A DNA stretch of 5,887 nt from assembly GCA_001800005.1 (NCBI GenBank), contig MGUL01000188.1, positions 20,899 to 26,785 of the forward strand, given 5' to 3'. Source of the stretch: Elusimicrobia bacterium RBG_16_66_12. Its GTDB lineage: Bacteria > Elusimicrobiota > Elusimicrobia > UBA1565 > UBA9628. This document shows positions 1 to 5,887 of the stretch, piece after piece. A program made the translations under genes and the position numbers. Under the pieces are notes generated by a model that searched no databases, was not told where the DNA came from, and saw only the letters and a list, made by a program, of their open reading frames with translations. Position 1 is the stretch's first letter, and each line of letters opens with the position of its first letter.

Positions 1-1697
1 GCCGGCATCGTCAGGTTCACCGCCAGAAGGATGTCCGCCCCCAGGTCCGTCAGCACCCGCGTCGGCACCGGGTTGACCAGCCCCCCATCGACCAGATAGC
101 GCCCGTTGAGGTGGATCGGCGCATAGATGAGGGGAAGGCCGCAGCTGGCCCGGATCGCCTCGGCCACCCGCCCCGACTTCAAGACCACCTCCTCGCCCGT
201 CTCGATGTCGGCGGCCACCACCGCAAACGGGATGTCTAGGTCCGAGAACTCCCGCGAACCCATGTAGGAGCGGATGAAGCGCAATAAAGTCTCGCCCTGG
301 AAGAGTCCCGAGCGCGGCACCGTCAGGTCCCAAAAAAGGTTCTCCATCACCCAGGCCTTGTCGATGCGCAAGGCCAGCATCTCGATGTCCTCGGGCTCGT
401 AGCCGCAGGCGTAGCAGCCCGCGATCAGAGAGCCCATCGAGGTCCCCGCCAGGACGTCGACCGGGATCGCCTCGCGCTTGAAAACTTTAAGGACCCCGAT
501 CGTCGCGTGCCCCAGCGCGGCTCCCGTGCCCAGCGCCAGTCCGACCCTCACGCCGCCCAGGCGCCGCGCCAGGCGGTCGATGCCGGCGCGCGCCTTGGGT
601 TCCGCGGCCAGGGCCTCGTCGGCGGAGCCCGTGCCCTCGAAGGTCGAGGAGACCGTTTCGCTCCAGGCGACGATCACACGCTCGGAGCCCACCAGAAGCG
701 GCGCGTCCTCGGGCTCGAGCTCCCCCACCCACAGGCGCAGCAGACGGTCCGGGTCGGCCAACAGAGGCGGCACCTCGGCCTCTGCCTGGCGGAACTGCGG
801 ACGCATCGAGTCACAGCCGGCCAACAGCACCCGGTCCGCCTCGGAGAGGGCCGCGCGCTCGACGTCCCCGCGCTCGCCGCCGCCCAGGCACACCAGCGCG
901 AAGTCGTTGCCGCCGCGCATCGCGTTGAGGAAGAGGTAGAGCGATCCGAACAGACGTCCGCCGAGCGCCGCCGGAAACACCGACAGGATCCGAGGTCCCG
1001 CTGGATGCTCCTGAGAGAGCGCGTTCAAGGCCGCCGGGTCGCGCAGGTTCGCCGCCCGCAGTTCCGCCTCGCCCACCACGAGGGGCTTCAGGCCCGCCGC
1101 GCGCGCGATGCCTCCCGGCTCGAAAGCCAGGTCCACGATCAGCACGCGCTTGCGCGTCTGCTGGGCCAGCGCCAGCCCCAAGGACCAGGAGAAGAGCGCG
1201 CGATCCCGGCGCGGCAGGGCCGGATCGAGGACCACGAGGCGGGAGTCCTCGTTGGGGCGCGGCACGCCGGAGCCCTGGGCGATGAGCCGGTGGGCCAGCG
1301 TGCGCGAGAGGTGCAGCAGGATGGTCGGATGCTCGCGCAGGATCTCCTCGAAATCCTTGCGCGGCAGCTTCAACAGCTCACTCGTCGCGTCGAGCCGGAC
1401 GGTGGAGACGCGCGGGTTGCCGGTGAGTACCCCGGTCTCGCCGGCCACGTCGCCGCGTCCCAGGAAGGCGACCACGGCCTCGGAGCCGTCCTGCGTGCGC
1501 ACGCGCCGGCCCTGGCCGGAGACCATGAAGTACATCGCGTCGGGCTCCTCGCCCTCGCGGAAGAGCGTCGCGCCCTTCGGCAGCGACAGCGGCTGGATGC
1601 GCGCCGCGATCTTGCCCAGGTCGTCGGCGGAGAGTCCCGCGAAGAGCGGAATCCTCTTGAGGAACGGCTCCCAGGACGGGATCTCTTCGGGCTTCAC
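1..1697 (-). CDS. Patatin-like phospholipase with N-terminal cyclic-nucleotide-binding domain (NTE-like), 3' end outside window
   Basis: Probable serine lipid hydrolase (phospholipase or lysophospholipase) of the patatin/NTE type. I translated 565 codons in one unbroken frame; the C-terminus lies beyond base 1. Residues about 10-135 form a cNMP-binding fold (PLFAGLSADDL, FREGEEPDAMYFMVSG) whose phosphate cassette keeps the usual Glu and Arg (G86-E87, P95-R96-V-S-T). Residues about 153-300 resemble a MinD/ParA-type Rossmann domain (RVLIVDL at 184-190, ADRVLL at 287-292) with no Walker A. The patatin domain starts near 385: glycine-rich loop GTGAALGH (390-397), nucleophile elbow GTSMG (Ser420), and LVDGG with Asp537. 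The usual oxyanion-loop Arg is Leu395. The GTG start at 1697 overlaps the Nudix stop by four bases, and the cNMP domain begins directly after it. No Shine-Dalgarno is visible, so translational coupling is likely. No membrane segment is seen. The family call is firm; substrate and cyclic nucleotide are unknown. Confidence 0.9.
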   Translation of the reverse strand, partial: MKPEEIPSWEPFLKRIPLFAGLSADDLGKIAARIQPLSLPKGATLFREGEEPDAMYFMVSGQGRRVRTQDGSEAVVAFLGRGDVAGETGVLTGNPRVSTVRLDATSELLKLPRKDFEEILREHPTILLHLSRTLAHRLIAQGSGVPRPNEDSRLVVLDPALPRRDRALFSWSLGLALAQQTRKRVLIVDLAFEPGGIARAAGLKPLVVGEAELRAANLRDPAALNALSQEHPAGPRILSVFPAALGGRLFGSLYLFLNAMRGGNDFALVCLGGGERGDVERAALSEADRVLLAGCDSMRPQFRQAEAEVPPLLADPDRLLRLWVGELEPEDAPLLVGSERVIVAWSETVSSTFEGTGSADEALAAEPKARAGIDRLARRLGGVRVGLALGTGAALGHATIGVLKVFKREAIPVDVLAGTSMGSLIAGCYACGYEPEDIEMLALRIDKAWVMENLFWDLTVPRSGLFQGETLLRFIRSYMGSREFSDLDIPFAVVAADIETGEEVVLKSGRVAEAIRASCGLPLIYAPIHLNGRYLVDGGLVNPVPTRVLTDLGADILLAVNLTMP

Positions 1698-2254
1698 GAA
1701 TTGGTATGATGCCCGTACGCGGCGCAGGCCAGGATGCCGATGACGGTCTTGGAGTCCCGGATCTCGCCGCGGCGGACCATCTCGAGGGCTTTCTTGAACG
1801 GAACGGTGACGCACCGGAGGAACTCGTCCTCATCGGTGCGCATGCGGCCGGCACGCAAGCCCTCGGCGACGTACAGATGCAGGACTTCGTTGGCGAACGC
1901 CGGCGTCGGCCAATATTGGAGGAGCGGCGTTATCTTCCGCGCGGTATAGCCCGTCTCCTCTTTCAGCTCCCGATGCAGGCAGGCCATGATCGACTCGTAG
2001 GGATCCAATTTCCCCGCCGGGAGCTCGAGCGTGACCTCTCCGACGGGGTGACGGTACTGACGCACCATGACGAGCGTGTTCTTGTCGAGGAAGGCGACGA
2101 TGCCGACCGCGCCGGGGTGGTCCATGAATTCGCGGGTGGCGCGCTTGCCGTTAGGCAGGGCCACCACGTCGACGCGGAGGTCGATGCTCTTGCCGCGATA
2201 GACGGTCCGCTTCTTGACGAGTCGTTCGACGAGGCCGGAGTCGCCCTTTCGCAT
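1694..2254 (-). CDS. nudF: Nudix hydrolase, ADP-ribose pyrophosphatase type
   Basis: Likely cytoplasmic, Mg-dependent enzyme hydrolysing ADP-ribose to AMP and ribose 5-phosphate. The 186 residues match the usual size of NudF-type ADP-ribose pyrophosphatases (about 185-210). The Nudix box is complete at residues 81-103: Gly81, Glu87, Arg95-Glu96, Glu99-Glu100, Gly102. Before it lies the typical VRQYRHPVGEVTLELPAG segment (64-81), and LPNGK (33-37) and HPGAV (46-50) are also family hallmarks. WPTPAFANE (115-123) puts prolines about 15 residues after the box, where ADP-ribose-specific members carry one. The ATG at 2254 lies 18 bases from the divergent dnaE start. No Shine-Dalgarno precedes it, but a perfect TATAAT ends eight bases upstream. 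Its stop overlaps the phospholipase start (GTGA), so the two are probably co-transcribed and coupled. Other nucleoside-diphosphate sugars are possible substrates; the symbol follows the Bacillus-type name and is less certain than the family. Confidence 0.92.
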   Translation of the reverse strand: MRKGDSGLVERLVKKRTVYRGKSIDLRVDVVALPNGKRATREFMDHPGAVGIVAFLDKNTLVMVRQYRHPVGEVTLELPAGKLDPYESIMACLHRELKEETGYTARKITPLLQYWPTPAFANEVLHLYVAEGLRAGRMRTDEDEFLRCVTVPFKKALEMVRRGEIRDSKTVIGILACAAYGHHTNS

Positions 2255-2272
2255 CGCGCCGCATTATAACAA
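2255..2272. promoter_or_regulatory. Divergent promoter gap between nudF and dnaE
   Basis: These 18 bases separate two divergent start codons, and no other non-coding DNA lies between the genes. The minus strand carries a perfect TATAAT at 2268-2263, ending eight bases before the Nudix ATG, so transcripts would start at or within about two bases of it. The plus strand overlaps this with CATTAT at 2262-2267 (four of six consensus matches, including the key A2 and T6), ending five bases before the dnaE GTG. TATAAC at 2265-2270 is a closer match but would start transcription inside dnaE. I see no good -35 box at normal spacing for the minus-strand -10 and no Shine-Dalgarno for either gene. Promoter function is inferred; the motifs are seen. 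Additional dnaE promoters inside the Nudix gene cannot be excluded. Confidence 0.55.
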
Positions 2273-5200
2273 GTGTCCAAGCCCGAGTTCGTCCACCTTC
2301 ACAACCACTCCGAATACTCCCTGATGGACGGGGTCATCCGCCTGTCCGACAAGGACGGCAAGCCCTCCCAGGTCCTCAAGGACCTCGCCGCCTCCGGCGC
2401 CAAGGGCTTCGCGATCACCGACCACGGCAACATGTACGGCGCCGTCGAGTTCTACTCGAACGCGAAAGCCGTGGGCCTGAAGGCCATCATCGGCGTCGAG
2501 ACCTACATCTCCAAGGGCGCCCGCTTCGACCGCGGACACTCCCAGAAGGAGAACTGCCACCTCACGCTTCTGGCCAAGAACTACGAGGGCTACCAGAACC
2601 TCATGGAGCTCTGCTCGATCGCCTTCAAGGAGGGCTACTATTACGATCCCCGCATCGACAAGGAACTCCTCGCCAAGCACGCCAAGGGACTGGTCGTGCT
2701 CTCCGGCTGCCTCAAAGGCGAGTTGAGCCAATCCATCCTCTCCGGCGACCTGTCGCAGGCGGAGAAGCTGGTCGCCTGGTACCGCGACAACCTGGAGCCT
2801 GAGAGCTTCTATCTGGAGATCATGGACCACGGCCTGGAAAAGCAGCGCCAGCTGACCCAGGCACTGCTCGAGTTGAACCGCCGCACGCGGGTCCCGCTGG
2901 TCGCGACCAACGACTCCCACTACTGGCGCCGCGACGACAACGACGCCCACGACGCGCGCGTCTGCATCGCCACCGGTCGCAAACTGGCCGACACCGAGCG
3001 CCTGAAGTTCGAGACCCATGAATTTTATGTCAAATCGCCGGAGGCGATGCATAAGCTCTTCGGCTTCGCGCCTGAGTCACTTTCGAGCACGCTCAAGATC
3101 GCGGAGATGTGCAATCTCAAGATCCCGATGGACCAGATGCTGCTTCCGGAATTCAAGGTTCCCGAGGGGTTCTCCCAAGACTCGTACCTGGAACATCTTT
3201 GCCTGGAAGGTCTCCAGGCGCGTTTCCCCGGCGGGATCAAGCCCCGCTACAAGGAACGCCTGGACTACGAGCTCGGCGTGATCAAGCGCATGGGCTTCTC
3301 GGGCTACTTCCTGATCGTCTGGGATTTCATCAAGCACGCCCGCTCCATCGGCGTGCCGGTCGGCCCGGGCCGCGGCTCCGGCGCCGGGGCCATCGTCGCC
3401 TACGCCCTGCGCATCACCAACGCCGACCCCATCGAGTACAAGCTCCTCTTCGAGCGCTTCCTGAACCCCGACCGCAGGTCGATGCCGGACCTCGACATCG
3501 ACTTCGCCGACACCGGCCGCGACAAGGTCATCCAATACGTCCGCCAGAAATACGGCGAGGAATGCGTGGCCCAGATCATCACCTTCGGCTCGTTGGGCGC
3601 CAAGCTCGTGATCCGCGACGTGGGCCGCGTGTTGGACATGCCGCTGACGCAGGTCAACGAGATCGCCAAGAAAATCCCGGTCGGCCCCAACATCCACCTC
3701 CACGAGGCGATGCAGCAGCCGGAACTGGCCGAGATGGCCAAGGACCCGCAGGTCAAGCGCCTGCTCGAGCTGTCGCTGAAGCTGGAAGGCCTCAAGCGCC
3801 ACACGGGCGTGCACGCGGCCGGTACCCTGATCACCAAGGAACCGGTGGTCAAGTACACGCCGCTGGCCAAGGGGGCCAAGTCCGGCGTGATCACCACCCA
3901 GTACGACGGCGACGTCTGCCCGAAGCTGGGCCTGCTGAAGGTCGACTTCCTCGGCCTGCGCACCCTCTCCATCATCGACGACGCGGTCAAGTTCGTGCGC
4001 GCGCGCCATGACCCGAAGTTCGACATCGACCAGGTCCCGATGGACGACGCGAAGACCTACGAGATGCTGCGCACCGCGAAGTCCCTGGCCGTGTTCCAGC
4101 TCGACAGCCAGGGCATCCGGGACCTGCTCTTCCGCATCAAGCCGACCGTCTTCGACGACATCGTGTCGCTGATCGCCCTGTTCCGTCCCGGCCCCATGCA
4201 GTCCGGCATGCTCGACATGTTCGTGGACCGCAAGCACGGCCGCGAGGAGGTCAAGTACGACCACGCGCTGCTCGAACCCATCCTGAAAGACACCTACGGC
4301 TGCATGGTCTTCCAGGAGCAGGTCATGGAGATCTCCAAGAAGCTCGCCGGCTTCACCCCCGGCGAGGCCGACGGCCTGCGTAAGGCGATGGGGAAGAAGA
4401 TCGCCGAGGACCTGGAAAAGATGCGCGACAAGTTCGTGAAGGGCTGCGGGACCAACAAGATCAGCCCGAAGCTCGCGAACAAGATCTACGACCAGATGGT
4501 GAAGTTCGGCGGCTACGGCTTCAACAAGTCGCACTCGGTCGCCTACGGCCTGGTCGCCTATCAGACCGCTTACCTGAAGACGAACTTCCCGATCGAGTTC
4601 ATGACGGCCGTGCTGACCTCCGAGATCGGCCACTCCGCCATCGGCGCCGAGGACAAGGAGAACAAGCTCGTCACCTACTTGGAAGAGGCCCGGCGCATGG
4701 GCGTCAAGGTCCTCCCCCCGGACGTCAACCGCTCCGAGACGCGCTTCTCCATCGAGGACGGCCGGATCCGCTTCGGCCTGCTCGCCGTCAAGAACGTCGG
4801 CGAGGGCCCCTCCGATTCCATCGCCGCGGCCGCCAGCGAGAAACCCTTCGCGAGCCTCGACGACCTCTGCTCGCGCGTGGACCTGCATGCGGTCAACAAG
4901 AAGACGCTGGAGTCCCTGGCCAAGGCCGGAGCCCTCGACGGCCTGCGCCCCGGGGATGCTCCGCACGCGGCCCGGGCGCGCCTGCTCTTGGCCATCGACG
5001 AGGCCGTCGGACGCCAGCAGCGCGTGAAGGCCGACCTTGACAAGGGCCAGGGGCTGCTTTTCGGCGCGGCACCGCCGCCGCCCGCGGCCGCGGGCGGCGC
5101 CGACGCGGCCGTCAAGCCCCTGTCCGAGCACGACACCCTGGCCTTCGAGCGCGAGGTGCTGGGCTTCTACTTCTCCGGCCATCCGCTGCTGGCGGTGAAG

Positions 5201-5782
5201 ATGCAGCTGAAGGCCGCGGCGACCCACGAAGCCGCGCAGTTGGCCCCTTCCATCACGACGCCGGTGCGCCTGGCGGGGATGATCAGCAAGACCCGCAAGA
5301 TGGTCTCCAAGAAGACGGGCGAGCCCTGGCTCATCGCGACCTTGGAGGACCTGACGGGCGAAGTCACTTTGCTCTGCTTCCCGAAGGTCTATGCCTCGGG
5401 ACTGGCGCACGTCGCCAAGATCGGCGCCATGGTGACGGCTTCCGGCCGACTCTCCTTCAAGGATGAGGAGGCGGGCTCTGGCGCGCCGGAGCTGATCGTC
5501 GACGAGATGAGCCCCCTCGACATGGCCGTCTCGCGCTACGCCAAGCGCCTGCGCCTGAAGTGCGACGCGACGCTGGGCACGGAGAAGCTGGAGAGCCTGC
5601 GCGACCTGTTGGAAGCGCACCGCGGCCCCTGTCCCGTGGCTCTGGAGCAGGAGACCTCCGAGGGCCTGGCCCTGCTCGAGGTGGACCAGCGCGTGACCCT
5701 GGACCAGCCGCTGCTCGAAGCCGTCGAGGCCCTGCTGGGCGAGCGGTCCTGGCGCATCGATTCAGGCAATCCACCGCGATGA
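2273..5782 (+). CDS. dnaE: DNA polymerase III alpha subunit (replicative DnaE)
   Basis: Catalytic subunit of the chromosomal replicase. The 1169 residues are the normal DnaE1 length (E. coli 1160). The GTG start gives MSKPEFVHLHNHSEYS, the canonical N-terminus; the next Met (18) would remove PHP ligands. The PHP domain (about 1-285) keeps nine probable metal ligands: H10, H12, D19, H51, E76, H96, C146, D214, H216. The palm carries GPGRGSGAGA (364-373), PDLDIDF with catalytic D408 and D410, and VDFLGLRT with D558. Further landmarks are HTGVHAAGTLI (510-520), FQLDSQGIRDLL (608-619), FRPGPMQSGM (637-646) and GYGFNKSHSVAYG (747-759). A helix-hairpin-helix region spans about 813-892. QGLLF (926-930) is the beta-clamp motif, followed by an Ala/Pro linker, an OB fold (about 995-1078) and a C-terminal domain that in relatives binds tau. 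There is no DnaQ-like exonuclease insertion, so it is not PolC, and no intein. The stop overlaps the next start. Confidence 0.98.
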   Translation: MSKPEFVHLHNHSEYSLMDGVIRLSDKDGKPSQVLKDLAASGAKGFAITDHGNMYGAVEFYSNAKAVGLKAIIGVETYISKGARFDRGHSQKENCHLTLLAKNYEGYQNLMELCSIAFKEGYYYDPRIDKELLAKHAKGLVVLSGCLKGELSQSILSGDLSQAEKLVAWYRDNLEPESFYLEIMDHGLEKQRQLTQALLELNRRTRVPLVATNDSHYWRRDDNDAHDARVCIATGRKLADTERLKFETHEFYVKSPEAMHKLFGFAPESLSSTLKIAEMCNLKIPMDQMLLPEFKVPEGFSQDSYLEHLCLEGLQARFPGGIKPRYKERLDYELGVIKRMGFSGYFLIVWDFIKHARSIGVPVGPGRGSGAGAIVAYALRITNADPIEYKLLFERFLNPDRRSMPDLDIDFADTGRDKVIQYVRQKYGEECVAQIITFGSLGAKLVIRDVGRVLDMPLTQVNEIAKKIPVGPNIHLHEAMQQPELAEMAKDPQVKRLLELSLKLEGLKRHTGVHAAGTLITKEPVVKYTPLAKGAKSGVITTQYDGDVCPKLGLLKVDFLGLRTLSIIDDAVKFVRARHDPKFDIDQVPMDDAKTYEMLRTAKSLAVFQLDSQGIRDLLFRIKPTVFDDIVSLIALFRPGPMQSGMLDMFVDRKHGREEVKYDHALLEPILKDTYGCMVFQEQVMEISKKLAGFTPGEADGLRKAMGKKIAEDLEKMRDKFVKGCGTNKISPKLANKIYDQMVKFGGYGFNKSHSVAYGLVAYQTAYLKTNFPIEFMTAVLTSEIGHSAIGAEDKENKLVTYLEEARRMGVKVLPPDVNRSETRFSIEDGRIRFGLLAVKNVGEGPSDSIAAAASEKPFASLDDLCSRVDLHAVNKKTLESLAKAGALDGLRPGDAPHAARARLLLAIDEAVGRQQRVKADLDKGQGLLFGAAPPPPAAAGGADAAVKPLSEHDTLAFEREVLGFYFSGHPLLAVKMQLKAAATHEAAQLAPSITTPVRLAGMISKTRKMVSKKTGEPWLIATLEDLTGEVTLLCFPKVYASGLAHVAKIGAMVTASGRLSFKDEEAGSGAPELIVDEMSPLDMAVSRYAKRLRLKCDATLGTEKLESLRDLLEAHRGPCPVALEQETSEGLALLEVDQRVTLDQPLLEAVEALLGERSWRIDSGNPPR
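5076..5099. repeat. 24-base perfect palindrome in the dnaE linker
   Basis: A perfect inverted repeat without a loop, centred between 5087 and 5088. Its core contains the eight-base site GCGGCCGC at 5084-5091, and pairing fails at 5075/5100. It lies inside dnaE, coding for the Pro/Ala/Gly linker (residues 935-943) directly after the beta-clamp motif. All bases are G or C, so it could fold as a hairpin with a minimal loop in mRNA or single-stranded DNA. The simplest explanation is chance from GC-rich Pro, Ala and Gly codons in an unconstrained linker. It lacks a following T-tract, so it is not an intrinsic terminator. Confidence 0.85.
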
Positions 5783-5887
5783 TGGCGCACGCGATCCTTC
5801 TGGCCCTCATCGCCTCCTCCGTCGCGCTGGCCGAACCTTACGACCCGGACGCCGACCGAGAGTCCCTGCGAGCCGCCGCGTCGGCCG
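5779..5887 (+). CDS. Putative secreted protein, N-terminal fragment, 3' end outside window
   Basis: Only 36 codons are visible, so the function is unknown. The translation MMAHAILLALIASSVALA-EPYDPDADRE looks like a short signal peptide: a hydrophobic stretch at about residues 5-15 and an Ala-Leu-Ala signal peptidase I site at 16-18, followed by an acidic, polar segment. The n-region is weak, with His4 rather than Lys or Arg, and there is no lipobox Cys in the visible part. A single N-terminal membrane anchor is an alternative. The ATG at 5779 overlaps the dnaE stop (ATGA), with a second in-frame ATG at 5782 that could be used instead. No Shine-Dalgarno is visible, so translation is probably coupled to dnaE termination. 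The tight overlap suggests the same transcript as dnaE, although an exported protein has no obvious role in replication. Confidence 0.7.
   Translation, partial: MMAHAILLALIASSVALAEPYDPDADRESLRAAASA

Noticed and set aside
507..1709. A 400-codon open frame on the plus strand opposite the phospholipase, with overlapping smaller frames
   Set aside because: The minus-strand reading gives a continuous cNMP-patatin protein with catalytic motifs, while the plus-strand translation is Arg/Gln/Gly-rich with no domain signature.
2265..2270. TATAAC as the dnaE -10 box
   Set aside because: It ends two bases before the GTG, so transcription would begin inside the coding sequence and miss the start codon.
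2281..2300. A -35 box for the minus-strand TATAAT
   Set aside because: The bases 16-18 upstream (CGAACT or close to it) do not resemble TTGACA. The nearby TTGGAC lies only about five bases from TATAAT.
2264..3052. A 262-codon minus-strand frame opposite the dnaE 5' end
   Set aside because: Antisense to the PHP domain, with no recognisable motifs and no independent support.
3077..5620. An 847-codon open frame on the minus strand, opposite dnaE
   Set aside because: It lies wholly antisense to a clearly conserved gene and its translation is a low-complexity Val/Leu/Ala/Gly/Asp-rich string without recognisable motifs. GC-rich codon bias on the coding strand suppresses stops there.
2273..5782. 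Possibility that the polymerase is PolC or the error-prone DnaE2/ImuC
   Set aside because: There is no exonuclease insertion as in PolC, and the clamp motif, OB fold and full C-terminal domain at 1169 residues fit replicative DnaE1.
2273..5782. Intein or frameshift in dnaE
   Set aside because: Polymerase motifs follow in normal order and spacing in one frame, with no extra block.

Overview
The window is GC-rich (by eye roughly two thirds G+C), intron-free and almost wholly coding, as in a bacterial chromosome. It holds four genes: two on the minus strand and two on the plus strand, diverging from an 18-base gap at 2255-2272. The DNA polymerase III alpha subunit (DnaE) marks it as core chromosome. 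I see no insertion sequence, phage gene, tRNA, rRNA or CRISPR array. The host phylum cannot be fixed from this sequence. The DnaE style (HLHNHSEYSLMDG opening, intact PHP ligands), the GC content and the apparent lack of Shine-Dalgarno sequences would suit an uncultured GC-rich lineage such as some Elusimicrobiota or a deltaproteobacterial-type group, but that is a weak guess.

Minus strand, from the centre leftwards: a complete 186-residue ADP-ribose pyrophosphatase-type Nudix hydrolase (2254-1694). It overlaps by four bases (GTGA) the start of a large patatin-like phospholipase whose 3' end lies beyond base 1. The phospholipase has a cyclic-nucleotide-binding domain, then a domain that looks like a MinD/ParA-type P-loop fold without its Walker A loop, then the patatin domain with Ser420 and Asp537 as the dyad. 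This order recalls the neuropathy target esterase (NTE) family. The pair probably forms one transcription unit.

Plus strand, from the centre rightwards: dnaE (2273-5782), complete, 1169 residues, with all nine PHP metal ligands, the three polymerase aspartates, a beta-clamp motif, an OB fold and a C-terminal domain. Its stop overlaps (ATGA) the start of a fourth gene, of which only 36 codons are inside the window. These encode a signal-peptide-like N-terminus of unknown function.

The most interesting non-coding element is the divergent gap itself. It contains a perfect TATAAT on the minus strand overlapping a weaker -10-like hexamer on the plus strand. Each is placed so that transcripts could begin at or within about two bases of the start codons, suggesting a compact bidirectional promoter with leaderless or nearly leaderless mRNAs. 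Apart from this and some unusual details in the phospholipase, the window is ordinary housekeeping DNA. I found no convincing new system.
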